This document shows, piece by piece, positions 41,871 to 53,465 of a stretch of 64,000 nucleotides of DNA. Positions within the stretch are counted from its first letter, which is position 1; each line of letters starts with the position of its first letter. The stretch is from Hysterangium stoloniferum (lineage: Eukaryota; Basidiomycota; Agaricomycetes; Hysterangiales; Hysterangiaceae): assembly GCA_015178975.1 (NCBI GenBank), contig WHVD01000106.1, forward strand, positions 62,001 through 126,000, written 5' to 3'. The position numbers and the translations under genes are program-made. Under the pieces are notes generated by a model. It was not told where the DNA came from. It saw only the letters and a list, made by a program, of their open reading frames with translations, and ran no database searches.

Positions 41871-43310
41871 ATGCCATTCACAGGTCTATCACCTTCTCCA
41901 CCACCACCTCTGCTCCATTTTCTGCCCCCATCTCTGCCTCTGCCCCGGTTTCTGCCTCCATCTCTGCCTCAACCTCCACTTCTGCCTTGGCCTCCACTTC
42001 AGACTCAGCCTCCACATCCACTACCATATCTCATGAGTCGAGTCTCAGCCTCAGTGCTGGGACCGGCCTTATTGCCAATCCTGCCAAAGGTGTCAGGGCA
42101 GACCAACTGCATGCATACACCCCAAACCACAAAAAGGTTTTTCAACCACACAAAATGATACATCCACTTATTCCTTGCAACTCAAGATGCTTTTCCGACT
42201 ATTGAGGTGTCAGAAAATTTTATTGTCAATGCAGTCCAGTTTGCAAATACAGACATGGATGTGGATGTGAAGATATCAACTGATATTCGAAAAATGGTAA
42301 GATTATATTATTTTCATTGTTATTTTAATTTACAGATTGATTACTAGCTGAAGAATGAGATGTCGAAAGTTCGAAACAGATGGAAGGCAGCTGCTATGAA
42401 GGTGGTCCATGATGAGCATGGACTAAATGGTACCCATGAACAGATAAAAGCACGTGTAACATTTATTTTACAGGATTTCCATTATGTATACATCAGGTCA
42501 GACAGCCCAGAGTTGGTAAGCCTGTACCCCATTATCTACCATGGTTTATTTTCAATTTTTGCTAATTAATTTCTTTTCTTTCTTTTTGTTTCTAGGAATA
42601 TCGTTGAGAGCGCCCATTTGAACACACATGCATTGCAAATGTTGTGAAGATGTGTGCCTTCACACATCATCAAAGCATCACACGTCTTAAGGAAACAGCA
42701 CTCAAACCTGTTCCAGCTCAGGTCATTGCCCTCGCAACTATTGTGGTGTGGTATGTTCTAATTCATTTATTGTACTCAGTTGTTTGTTGGGGGAACTGAC
42801 ATTTGTTTTATATCCATAATGCTGTCACACAGTGGAGGGAGACAGGTAAACTGAAAAACATATCATTGGAAGACAAAAATGGCTATTGTGCCAAATACTG
42901 CAAAATCCTTGAACACCTTGATGTCATTCGGACAGGCAGACCAACATATTTTGGTGCCCTTCAAACAAGTTTGTATCAACAGGGAATGTATGCCATAAAT
43001 CGTCAAATGATTCAGTCATTATTTTCTAACAAATTTATCAGGGCTACATTGGGTATCACAATACAGCATGCTGGATCTGACGATGATCATTTCACCATCG
43101 GAGACGATATCACTCCTGACAGTGCCATTTCCCCTTCCATGTCACCCCTTCAAGTTCCCATCACTTGTAGTAAGTGTTTATTGTACCAGGCAGCCACACA
43201 GGATGATGACGACCAATCTGATTCATTGGGAGTCACCCACTAGCAACATGGACTCTGGTGATGACAGCAACAATGGCAGCGTAATTCCAGCTGATGACTT
43301 GGATGCTTAG
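41871..43310 (+). pseudogene. DUF6532-like gene, probably decayed
   Basis: An N-terminal low-complexity stretch (Ser/Thr/Ala or Pro-rich depending on frame) leads to HLFLATQDAFPTIEVSENFI. After a GTAAGA...TTACAG intron (about 42299-42334) comes LKNEMSKVRNRWKAAAMKVV, then VTFILQDFHYVYIRSDSPEL. A second intron (GTAAGC...TTCTAG, about 42515-42595) leads to EYR-stop-ERPFEHTCIANVV and KPVPAQVIALATIVVW, then QWRETGKLKNISLEDKNGYC. This order of segments resembles DUF6532 proteins, an expanded mushroom family of unknown function. One in-frame TGA (42605) and an uncertain third intron suggest the copy is dead. Assignment is by pattern memory only. Confidence 0.5.
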
Positions 43311-44076
43311 TATGTCTATATCTAGATTTCAAACCGGTGAAATTGTACTACTAGTAGTGATAGTTCATTACTGCCAGCAGCATCTAGAATTACTTAAAAT
43401 CAACGTTTTTTAAAAGGTTAAATAATATTAGTTTTCAAAACCATTTGACTGAGATGGTGGGGCAATTAAAAGAAAAAATTATTAATATATTAGCAATATA
43501 CAAGACATGTGGATGACACTGGAAGTCTGTGGATGACATGGGAGGATGTGGATGACACAGGAGGCAGTATCATCCAGCATCATCCGGTGTAATCCAAGAC
43601 ATCCAAGGCATTCTGACATAATCCCAGACACTCCATGACGCTGCCAGAATGGGTGACCTCCTCCCACACCTCCAGTGCTCATGGAGCGTCCAAGACCATC
43701 CAGGTGCCAATACCATGTTACTGATGTTAACGACTCATAATCATAACTGTCTTCTTGACATCCTATAAATAAAGAAAACAGGCACACTTGCGAAATACAT
43801 GCAGATTTGTAGATCAATTATAGATTACGGGAAATGTCTCCTTAATTGGAGGTTGTCATATCTCTACACGCTCATGTCCAAGGGGACTCCCCTCTCAAAC
43901 CGTTGTAAAGAAATCCAACAGTTATCGTGGTCAAATATAACTTCGACGAACTTAAACTCACGGTTGGTTTTCTTTTTCTGGGCCGAGTCCTTACCTTACA
44001 CAGAACAAGTAGACTATTAGCGAATATGTAAATGAAACCAATGTTAATGTTAATGTTAATCTGAACACATTACAAC
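43311..44076. other. No recognisable gene
   Basis: Includes short GTGGATGACA repeats at 43507-43560 and a run of AATGTT at 44038-44058. No coding relic identified. Confidence 0.4.
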
Positions 44077-45041
44077 TCAGATCTGGCTTCCAATACAGAC
44101 TGATTTACGATTTCCTCTTGAATCATTTCTGGCACTTCCATCCATGCCTTCCCTAAGGCCTATTGTATTTTTAGAATTGGCCTCAAAGTATGCCATCAAC
44201 TTGGTTTTGGAACAATGGGCAGTATCCAAAGCCTCTTCTGGACCATCCATACCATCAAAGATAACTGACTGTTGATTCTCTAAATGCACAAGGAGGGCTA
44301 TAACAGCAGGAATTTGAGTATGTATCTCATTTTTCAAAAGTCTTCAAAAGGCTTCATGTGCACTGACATAGTGGGCATCAATATATTGTTGAATTTCATC
44401 CTTGTTCTTTCCAAACTCCATTGTTGTATGATCATGTCCTTTGTATATATACTTATGAATATATTTAATAGAGTGAACATTAAAAGTCCATTGATATGAC
44501 ATTCCAGAATGAGAAGATGGGCAGCACAGTGAGGGACAACATTTCAATTGTCCAGCTCATGACTTCTGACTTTATGTTTTCTGCCATCATTTCTATGGCA
44601 GTACTTTGAATAGCCATCTTCATTAATACTTTTAGATTCATGAAAGGGCTTGGGAAAATGCTTTGTGCATTTTTTATCTTTGATACATTTTTCAACATGT
44701 ATATGAGTCATGAGTTCAGATCCCAACTTGGGTGCTTGTCTTGATCTGGAAACTCTGCAGATACATATCATAGAATCAACTTCTGCAGGAGTCTGAATTT
44801 TTCCCCCCTCTTCAAACTATATGAGCAAATGCATATGAGGCAGTCCATGCTTCTGAAATTCAATGGTATGGACACAGTTAACTGTTTTTGTGAAGCAAGT
44901 GTGCCTTTTTCAATGCAAAAACATGTGATATTATATCTGGGCAATCAACTGCAGTTTGCCCTGGAAGAAGTGCTTCAGTTATTTTCCTCCATTTGGGATT
45001 GGGTGTCATAGTAATAAACATACTTGCATTGCCATACTTGC
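44077..45041 (-). pseudogene. Helitron Rep/helicase-like domain, broken
   Basis: From the right the minus strand gives YGNASMFITMTPNPKW, the start of the Helitron Rep domain (the usual motif is a film of small residues, F-x-T-x-T-x-NP-x-W). Next come KCTKHFPKPFHESKS (C-x-K-x-FPKPF) and SYQWTFNVHSIKYIHKYIYK, where N-V-x-x-I-K-Y-x-x-K-Y-x-Y-K is the tyrosine-containing HUH region's flank. Then come YIDAHYVSAHEAF and LLVHLENQQSVIFD. Several frame changes separate the pieces. The N-terminal side is cut exactly at 45042 by the LTR of the chromovirus. Rep nicks and rejoins DNA in rolling-circle transposition; this copy cannot. Confidence 0.8.
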
Positions 45042-45271
45042 TGTTAAGTGCAGGGCTCACAGGTGGGTCTCTGGGGGAAACCTGCAGAAGTTCCAGGGAA
45101 GGACTTGGCTTCAGCTTATGTGCTGCACCCTCACAAGATCACATTGTCCAACTTCAGAGAGGAGTGGATGGCAAACCCATTGGTTCCGAGCTAAGTTGAT
45201 TTTCTGATCAGATTGTAAGTACAGATAGTAGCTAGACTATATAGACTAGTAGATTATTGTACTACATATTC
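45042..45271 (-). repeat. Chromovirus 3' LTR, outer part
   Basis: Begins TGTTAAGTGC on the plus strand and carries GGACTTGGCTTCAGCTTATG with GCTGCACCCTCAC. Interrupted at TATTC (45267-45271) by copia B. The rest is 51361-51546, ending TCCTAACA. Confidence 0.8.
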
Positions 45272-45524
45272 TGTTAGAGTATGATACTACAGCTCTAACA
45301 TAGTCTATTATGATCTCCATATTTTTCTGATATTTGTAGTATTTTTCCCAGCACTGTAGGTGCAGTATTGAGTGAGTTACCTTAGGTCGGTACCTCCTGT
45401 ATAGGTGCTTAGATAAGCACCTAGTAGTATAGTCCACTGTGGGTGTGGGAAAGTCTCCTTAGTGTTTACTTTCCAATCACACTCACAGGGGTGTTCTGCA
45501 AAGTGTTATTCAACTGTTTCAACA
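45272..45524 (+). repeat. Copia B 5' LTR
   Basis: 253 bp, TGTTAGAGTATGATACTACA at the start and TTCAACTGTTTCAACA at the end. Contains the short palindrome GGTGCTTAGATAAGCACC (45412-45429). Confidence 0.92.
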
Positions 45525-45537
45525 GGTTATGGGCCCC
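45525..45537 (+). promoter_or_regulatory. Copia B primer-binding site
   Basis: GGTTATGGGCCCC directly after the 5' LTR, identical to the site in copia A although the two elements have unrelated LTRs. Complementary to the initiator tRNA-Met anticodon region. Confidence 0.75.
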
Positions 45538-46121
45538 GGTTTCTAAACTGCTACATCCAGTTGCTATCTGTGCAATCCATCACTTCCCACATCTTTATTG
45601 ACAACTTCTATTATCCAAAACACTTTACATTGCGTTTGGATCTTATTTGTGGTCATATCTCTGTGGTTTGGCACTTGTTTTGGTCACTTTCTGCACTCAC
45701 CCCACCCCCCTGCCCTTGCGCGCATTTTCGCTTATTAAGCGCCCGCTTAGCGCCGGTTGCCGTATAAGGAAATATATTTCCACGCCCAAAAGTCAAAAAC
45801 CCGGTCATCCAATTTTCATTTTTAGGTCAACATATTTTTTGTCACTCTTGTGACGCCTTGTGACTCATCTGTCACACTCCCTCCTACCATTTCTGGAACT
45901 TTCCAGTGTTGTCTGCCACATTATTTTATCTTTTATCACAGGGTCTTTTTATATACATTGGATTTGAACTGTTGGCATAGTGCATTTCAGTGAGCCTGTG
46001 TTTTTTACCTTCCTTGCAACATTACGGTAACCCTGTTGAGCAAGGCGGTGTTACAACTGCTTCTCCAATTAATTAGTCCTTCTTGATACACAGTTAAATT
46101 CTTGGTGGATATTGATCTATC

Positions 46122-46697
46122 ATGGCATCCAACAATACTTACAAGCACCATAGTGTTATTTTGGGAGAGTCAAATTATGAGGATTGGAATCATGATCTTA
46201 TTGGTTTATTGCATATGGAGAATTGCCTTTCCATTGTCCTTGGAAAAGAAAAACAGCCCAATGATGTTAAACTACTTACATCCTGGTTGGAACGCTCTAA
46301 CAAAGCAGCTGGTATTATTTGGCGCTCTATTGGATCTATCCAGAGCAGTCATATTGATATTAATGATGCTCCTAATGATATGTGGTTGAAACTTCATCAG
46401 GCACATTCTACTTGCACCTTTTGCAAGCGTCACTGTCATATACAGAATAATTGCCATCTTTACAAATTTGCACAGAAGAAGGCATTAAAACAAGTGGAGC
46501 AGAAGAAGAGGAAGCATAAAAGGAGAAAGGTAGCCAAATACATGCTAGTGTCTCTGATAAAGTCTCAGAAGAGAAACAGCCAGAGTCTGCTGGAAATGCA
46601 AGTACTTGCATTCCTGATTCTTCTGATCCATCTTGTGCTCTCCTTGTTCATGCTAGTTCTGATTGGACAGCTGACACAGGTGCATCTTCCCATATGA
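46122..46697 (+). pseudogene. Copia B gag, shortened
   Basis: Begins MASNNTYKHHSVILGESNYE, followed by DWNHDLIGLLHMENCLSIVL, the start of copia gag. The middle of the usual gag domain is missing: after WLKLHQAHS the frame passes straight into the zinc knuckle CTFCKRHCHIQNNC, so about 100 residues appear deleted. A lysine-rich stretch follows (KKRKHKRRK). From about 46570 the frame drifts into non-coding phase while the parallel frame encodes the protease (see pol). Confidence 0.8.
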
Positions 46698-49600
46698 CAC
46701 CACATCGTCACTGGTTTTCAAGCTATAAACCATTTCAAATTCCTATTCAAGTTGCAAATGGACATATCATTATGTCTGCAGGAATAGGAGCTGTGCGGTT
46801 TAAGCCTAAAGGCAAAGGCAATATAATTTTTGAATTTCAAAGAGTTCTTCATGTTCCCCATCTCACAAGCAATCTACTCTCAGTCTTGTACTTGACAAAG
46901 AAAAAGAACTACCATGTTTCTATCTTTGGTTCTACTATGTCTTTCTATCAGAAGAAGGTTTTGCGTTTCACTGCAACTGTTAAGTTCCCGAACAAAGCTC
47001 CACGGATAGTCCCGCGGAGGTTTCCGGTAACTATTCCGAACACACACTTGCTTCCGGGAAATAGTCCCACGGGGTCCCCGGGCAATAGGTCCCGGGAAAG
47101 TTCCGGGGATTATTAGTACAAGGAACGGTGATATCAGAATAATTACCAGAAAGTCTGGTGATACGACTGAGATGGACTTGGCTTCAGCTTATAGGCTGCG
47201 CCCTCGTACACTCATTCGGGTGTCCATATTTCGAGCTGACAGAATGCATACAGGAAGGTATAGATTCCGGAGTTCCCGTGGGAGTTCCAGGAATCGAGTG
47301 TGCAGACAGACAAGAGGACTAGAGACTGTTCAAGGATCAAACTTGTTCGGGGGAAAACTAGTTCGAGATTGAAACTGGATTCTAAGTACATGAATATAGC
47401 AGACTTATATAGACTGTGAAATGTAATAATACCAAATCTGGTATTAATGAGAGGCAGAACTATTAAACATAAAACGAAACAAGTAAATACTAAACTGGGA
47501 ATAGGGACGGAACGGAATGGGAGCGGAGAACGAATCATGACAGATCATTTAACCATAACTGGAGCGGGGCTCAGTTAGAGGGGTTCCGGAAGTCCGGTCA
47601 GAGTCCGGTGACTTGGTGCACAAGATAGTGTCGGGTATAGACAGGCTTGATGTGCAGGAGGTCCGGTGGAGTCCGGTGGGTTTTCCAATGACTGGTGTGT
47701 GAGATACAGAGACAGATAACAGGAGCAGGGTTCTATGCTCTGTTAGAGGGGTTCCAGGAGTCCGGTCGGAGTCCGGTGACTGGTACATATGACACAGAGT
47801 GTCGGGTGTACATAGAGTGAAGTCCGGAGTCCGGGGAGTCAGAGGACTGGTGTATGAGACATTGAGGGGTAGGTGCAGACAGGTGGGGTGCGTACAGAGA
47901 GTCAGGCATAAACAAGTTGATGTACAGGGTCCCGTGGGAACTCCGGTTGTTACTATACAATATAGAGGGTCGGGAGCATGTAGGATGGGGTCCGGGGGCC
48001 CGGAGGCCGGCGGGGTTTCCGGTTCCTGACAGCAACAGTCAATGAACAGAATCAGGCCTATTTAGATGGAATTACAGTACCTATGACAGATTATGCTGGT
48101 CTTGTTACAACCTGTCCATTAGACTCTACACTTTGGCATTGTCGTTTCAGTCATCTGAATCATGCTGATGTTAAGAAGCTTATGACAGGGGATTTGGTCA
48201 CTGGTATTCAGATTGACTCTCAGATTGCTCCAGATCCTATTTGTGAACCTTGCTTAGCTGGTAAACAGAACAGAGTGGTTAATAAGATGGCGACAACACG
48301 CTACACTAAACCACTTGCACTCATTCATAGTGATGTTCATGGTCCATTACCTACACAAACTCTAGAAGGGTTTCGCTATTGGGTAACCTTCATTGATGAT
48401 GCCTCACGCTATGCTATGACTGCATTACTCAGAAACAAGAGCGATGTATTTGAGGCTTTTAAGCTATACAAGGCTAGTGTTGAAAATAAACTTGGTCAGA
48501 CGATTAAGATTTTTAGGGATGACAAGGGTGGAGAGTATATATCAAAGGAATTTGATGCTTTCCTTGCAAATGCTGGCATTAGTCGGCAGCATACTGTCCA
48601 AAGTGAGCCTCACCAGAATGGTGTGGCTGAGCGCTTTAATAGGACACTGGAAGAAGGGTCCACTTCAATTTTGACTGAATCCCACCTTCCTCCTTCTTTT
48701 TGGGGACGTGCTGTTCTTGCAATTACTTATGTACGCAATCGCTCCCCTACTACTGCTCTTAAGCATTCTGTGCCCTATACTGCTTTCCATGGCAGAAAAC
48801 CAGATGTGTCAAATCTTAGGGTATTTGGATCCACTGCCTATGTACATATGCAGAAGGATCAATGTGTTGGACTTGGCTCTCACACACAAAAGTGTGTCTT
48901 CATTGGATATCCTTCAGATTATAAGGGTTGGTTATTTTACAATCCACTGACTAAAAAGATTATAGTCAGTAATAATGCTGTTTTTGATGAGAGAGTTTTG
49001 CCAGGACTATCTAAGCAGACTACACCATCACCACCACCACTATCTATTCCTAAGGTTTTTCCTGATACCCAACAATTCATTGATATGTTTATTCCTGGCC
49101 CCTCTGGGTCTACTCAGGTGGGAGCTCCACAGGAACCAAATCAGGTGGGAGATGATCAGGGTAATGCTTTGGCTCCTGATTCAGGCTCTAGCTCTGATTC
49201 TGCTTCTGAGCATTCACCAAGTCCTCCCCCTCAACCACGTCGCAATCCACCCAGAAACAGAGTTCCTCCTATGTGTTACCCTGCTAACATCCACAACTAT
49301 AGAGAATCTACTCCTGTAGTTGAGTGCAGTGATGAAGCAGAGGATTCTGTACCAGCTTCTCCTCAACCAGTGGAGTCTGAGGAGGAAGCTCTAGGTGCCA
49401 GTGAAGGAGATCTTTATATCTCTGTAGATGAGGCCTTTGAGTTTGCTTACAAGGCTAGTGCCAATGATAATGCACCTAGAACTCTCAAAGAGGCCTTGAA
49501 AAGTCCTGATGCTGACAAATGGTATGATGCTGCATATGCTGAAATGCAATCTTTGCTTGAAAATGGCACCTTTCGTCTTGCCAAATTACCTGAGGGTCGT

Positions 49601-51027
49601 AAAGCTATTGTCTCTCGTTGGGTATTTGTAATAAAGCGTAAAAAGGATGGCTCAATTGACAAGTTCAAAGCTCGTCTTGTTGCCAAAGGCTATGCACAGC
49701 GACCAGGGTTTGACTTCACTGATACCTTTGCTCCTACTGCCAAATGGACCACCTTACGTGCTGTTCTAGCTTTGGCTGCACTAGAGGATATGGAACTTGA
49801 GAGTATAGATATCTCTTCTGCATTCTTAAATGGTGAACTTGAAGAGGAGGTGTACTTGCAACAACCTGAGGGTTTTCACCAAGGTGCTCATGATGAGTTT
49901 TTACTTCTCTTGAAAGGACTTTATGGTTTACGTCAATCACCACATATCTGGCACAAGAAGTTGAATGCTGTCTTGCTCAGCTTGGGTTTCAAACAGGTAC
50001 TATGTGATCATAGTATTTGGGTCTTCCAAAAGGGTGATGTCAAAGTCATTATACCAGTATTTGTAGATGACATGACTATTGCATCTAAGTCCAAGGAGGC
50101 TATCAAGAAGCTCAAAGATGATCTAAAGAGCCACTTCAAATTGCATGATCTTGGTCCAATTACTTACTTATTGGGTGTTGGCATTGAACGGGACAGGAAG
50201 AAGAGAACCATTACTCTATCACAGCGGCAATACATTTTGGACATGTTACAGCGTTATGGTCTTGCTGATTGCAATCCAATTAGTACACCTATGGTGGCTA
50301 ACTTGAAATTGAGTAAAGACCAGGCTCCAGTGTCCCCTGAGGAGATTGCATATATGAAGGACATTCCATACATCCATGCTGTTGGGTCTCTTATGTATTT
50401 AGCTATTGCCACTCGTCCAGACATTGCTTACACTGTTGGTGTATTGGCTAGATTCAATCACAATCCAGGAAAGGCTCATTGGCTAGCAGTAAAACATCTT
50501 TTCCGCTACCTCAAAGGCACCCTTGACTTGGGTTTGACCTATGGCCCTAGTAATGACAAGGAACTATTTGTGTCCTATTCAGATGCTGATCATGGAGGTG
50601 ATAAATCTACTGGAAAATCTACTGGTGCATATGTGGTTAAATGGGTACTGGAGCCATTAGCTGGCAGAGTAAACTGCAAACTATTGTTACTCTCTCTACT
50701 ACTGAAGCAGAGTATATTGCAGCAGTATCAGCAGGTGCAGAGGTATTATGGTTGTGGAACCTGTTTGAGGAATTGGGATATCCTCAAAAGACTGCATCCA
50801 CATTGTACCTTGACAACCAATCTGCTATGGCAGTTGCCAGAGATCCTGAACACCATGGTCGAATGAAGCATCTTGATTTGAGGACATATTGGTTAAGGCA
50901 GGAAGTTGATAGTGGGAAGATTAAAGTGGTTCATCTACCTACTTCAGAGATGCCTGCAGATTTATTAACCAAACCATTGGCTAAGCCAAAGGTGGAATAT
51001 TTGAGAAAACTATTGGGACTAGCATAG
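46598..51027 (+). pseudogene. Copia B protease, integrase, reverse transcriptase and RNase H
   Basis: The protease has SDWTADTGASSHMTPHRHW near 46661-46717 and continues to FTATV at 46977, where a solo LTR is inserted (to 48031); NEQNQAYLDG then continues in frame. The integrase has HCRFSHLNHADVKKL with CEPCLAGKQ, then IHSDVHGP, FRDDKGGEY and QNGVAERFNR. The reverse transcriptase has SRWVFVIKRKKDGSIDKFKA and the catalytic PVFVDDMTIASKS. RNase H starts YSDADHGGDKSTGK. At about 50640 one base is missing and the frame moves to 50641-51027 (ISWQSKLQTIVTLSTTEAEY, ending PADLLTKPLAKPKVEYL). Apart from the solo LTR, pol is thus close to intact: the shift in RNase H is its main defect. Confidence 0.9.
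46978..48031. repeat. Solo LTR of the chromovirus family (copy 2), inside copia B
   Basis: TGTTAAGTTCCCG to TTCCTGACA, 1054 bp, flanked by a perfect GCAAC duplication (46973-46977, 48032-48036). Removing it and one GCAAC restores the copia frame. It has GGACTTGGCTTCAGCTTATA with GCTGCGCCCTCG and several TCCGGTGACTGGT-like repeats, and is GC-richer than its relatives. Confidence 0.9.
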
Positions 51028-51048
51028 AGCTGTCTCATCAGGTGGGAG

Positions 51049-51355
51049 TGTTAGAGTATGATACTACAGCTCTAACATAGTCTATTATGATCTCCATATT
51101 TTTCTGATATTTGTAGTATTTTTCCCAGCACTGTAGGTGCAGTATTGAGTGAGTTACCTTAGGTCGGTACCTCCTGTATAGGTGCTTAGATAAGCACCTA
51201 GTAGTATAGTCCACTGTGGGTGTGGGAAAGTCTCCTTAGTGTTTACTTTCCAATCACACTCACAGGTATGTCTTTACAGTTGAATATACTGAGTGTTTAC
51301 TTTCCAATCACACTCACAGGGGTGTTCTGCAAAGTGTTATTCAACTGTTTCAACA
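51049..51355 (+). repeat. Copia B 3' LTR
   Basis: As the 5' LTR plus a tandem duplication near 51266-51319 that repeats GTGTTTACTTTCCAATCACA. Followed by the TATTC duplication. Confidence 0.9.
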
Positions 51356-51360
51356 TATTC

Positions 51361-51546
51361 AGAGATACAAAAAGATATAACAGGAATACAATAAGACAAT
51401 AAACCAGATGTCAAACAGGCAAAGATGGATTGGGAACAAGGGGTCCAGAATGTCCAAGTGGAGTCTGGTGGTTAGTTTGTGCAATATAGAGAGTTGAATA
51501 CCTATAGGATGGGTTCTGGGTCCCAGCAGATTTCCCAGTCCTAACA
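51361..51546 (-). repeat. Chromovirus 3' LTR, inner part
   Basis: Continues the LTR broken at 45271 and ends CAGTCCTAACA, followed by GTACCCT as at 63675. It keeps GGATGGGTTCTGGGTCCCAG-type sequence shared with 63600-63650. Confidence 0.75.
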
Positions 51547-51553
51547 GTACCCT

Positions 51554-52141
51554 TGTATGGGCCACCTCAGTAGAGCCTGTGGTACTCACACTAGACTGAC
51601 TAACAGAGGGATATCCAGAGTATATTAGGTAGCTACTAGATACAGGATAAGGACTACTCACCTAACAGAGGGATATCTAGAGAGAAAAGGATAAGGAGGC
51701 ACTGTTAGATTTTCAGGTACGGTGAGCAGTCGGAGTTGTATAGTGACTGGGGTCATTATTACCCACATTCATTACTGCTCTTGTTTTGAGTATATAATCC
51801 TGTAGTTATGCATAAGACCCCCCTATGTGTTTATAACCAACAATATCACTCAGACAGTATTGTGCTCGTCCTCTATAGGTCTGGTCATATTTTTGCTGAA
51901 AATTTAACAGGCACTTCTGCTAGATGTTCCGAAACATGGGGGTGTCTAAAAATAGAATGACAGCTTACCCTCACTGGTCCATAACTATCTACTCTATGTA
52001 TCCTAGAATATTCCTAGAGGATGGAACAGTCCTCTGAAAAATGTGAGAAAAATATAGGAAACAATATAAAATAACCTCTAAGGGTTAGTAAGTATAGACA
52101 TGACAAAAACCAAGAGACAAGACATAGAATGTCCCCTTACA
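51554..52141. repeat. Solo LTR of another retroelement
   Basis: 588 bp from TGTATGGGCC to CCCCTTACA, flanked by ACCCT (51549-51553 and 52142-52146). Removing it restores GTACCCTCCCTTTA as found next to the LTR at 63675. Its sequence is unlike the other LTRs in the window. Confidence 0.85.
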
Positions 52142-52315
52142 ACCCTCCCTTTAAGGCCAAAGTCCCAAAGAGGCCCTAGAACTTGTTAAAGTTCATCGGT
52201 TACATGTATGTGTCAAGATGTCAGGTGATCTGGAAGGTAAGGTTCAAACATGAGGAGCCTATATAAAAATTGAAAATAATAAATTTCTTCTTTCATACCC
52301 ATCAACATCCAGAAA

Positions 52316-53290
52316 TGGGAACAAAACCAATGCCATGCAAACCCACCACCACTGCCAGGACTTCCATGGGGACCATGTACCAGGCTCCATTCACAGCTGC
52401 TCAAATTCTTGATCAGCATGAGGAACAGTGGTGACAATGGGAGGAGGAAGAGAAGAAGGCAAGGGAAGAGGAGGCAGCACTGGATAAGGAGTACCAGGTG
52501 GCATTGGTCACAGGAAGAGGTGGAGGAGCAGAGGAAGGAGGAGGAGGAAGAGGCAGTTGCCAAAAAGGCAGAGACAGAGAAGGAGGCAACCCAGGTCACC
52601 ATGGGGTGCACTAAACCATCCATGGTGGCCACAGGAAAGGTAAGCCAAAATATTTTTATTTATTATTATTCTTTAAGGTCCTCACTAATGACAGTTCTGA
52701 TAGTGCAAAGCAGTGGACATGGAGATGGAGTCTGAGGGAGAGCTGGGGAGTCCTCAAAAGGTAAGTGGGCAGTCCATGGGGAATTCTTCCACTAACTTAT
52801 TATTGACAGAAGGCCTGGAAAAACACTCCAGCCTGGCTGGAGACCAAAAACAATCTGTGGTGTTCTGGTTGTCATGACTGGAATGCGGATTGCTTCTAGA
52901 AGGCTGGTCAGGGCCCAGGCTGCTGGCCTTGTGTGCACTTGAAAGCCAAGTGCTCACTAGTACAGGAAGCCTCAGTGTCTGGTTCCCAGGACATGGGTGG
53001 GCATGTGGAAAGACTGGGGGCCTTGGAGGAGGTTTTGGGGCAGATTGGGGCAGGCATAGTGGCCCAAAATGCATTGTTGCAAGAGGGCAACAATGTGTTG
53101 AAGACTCTGGTAGTAGTTTCCAGGATCTCTGTGGATTATTCTGCAAGTTTCTGAGAGACTACATGGACTATGAGGATTCTGAGGGTTCTGAGGAGGCCAA
53201 AGGGTTGGAGAAGTCTGGGGCCTGAGGAGCTGAAGGGTTTACATGAGAAATTTATAGAGGAAGGAGTACCAGGACCTGTTATAGTCATAG
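52316..53290 (+). pseudogene. Antisense accessory ORF of the chromovirus, Zn2Cys6 and coiled-coil
   Basis: The ORF runs opposite to pol, between pol and the 3' LTR. It opens MGTKPMPCKPTTTARTSMG, then TAAQILDQHEEQ, followed by a strongly Glu/Lys-rich stretch (EEVEEQRKEEEEEAVAKKAE in another frame) that suggests a coiled coil. Two introns look plausible: GTAAGC...TTTAAG (about 52639-52678) and GTAAGT...TGACAG (about 52760-52809). The next exon encodes six cysteines, 52861-52953, spaced C-x2-C-x6-C-x9-C-x2-C-x6-C, the exact pattern of a fungal Zn2Cys6 DNA-binding cluster, ending KAKC. A hydrophobic heptad-like stretch follows (GALEEVLGQIGAGIVAQNAL). Defects are a TGA at 52433, a shift near 52510 and a TAG at 52879. 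A second chromovirus has the same start at 63883. Function is unknown; DNA binding is inferred from the cluster. Confidence 0.65.
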
Positions 53291-53465
53291 ATGACTAATA
53301 GATTTTATTTTTTATTTTATTTATTTTATATGTCTTAGTAAGGTGTGAAAACCAACAGAATTTCCACTTAAGAACAAATCAACAAGTCAAAATCTGTAAA
53401 AGCAAGAGAGACAAGGAAAAAATGAGATGAGTCCAAGATATGTATGGATTCAGTGGATAATGTAG
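53291..53465. other. Junction between antisense ORF and pol end
   Basis: Short AT-rich stretch (TTTATTTTTTATTTTATTTA near 53306) between the convergent ends of the plus-strand ORF and the minus-strand pol. Could hold poly(A) signals for both; AATAAA was not seen. Confidence 0.4.

Larger units (their letters stand above)
45272..51355 (+). mobile_element. Ty1/copia retrotransposon B with a nested solo LTR
   Basis: The 5' LTR (45272-45524, 253 bp) and 3' LTR (51049-51355) begin TGTTAGAG and end CAACA. The duplication TATTC lies at 45267-45271 and 51356-51360. The 3' LTR is longer because 54 bp including TTTACTTTCCAATCACACTC are repeated in tandem. The primer-binding site GGTTATGGGCCCC is at 45525-45537 and the purine tract GGTGGGAG lies just before the 3' LTR. 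Gag and pol are in copia order, with a 1054-bp solo LTR in the protease-integrase linker. Frameshifts between gag and protease and in RNase H leave it inactive. Confidence 0.92.

Noticed and set aside
23526..51360. Same TATTC target duplication at the solo LTR (23526) and at copia B (45267) as evidence of one event
   Set aside because: Different element families with a short AT-rich target; coincidence is sufficient.
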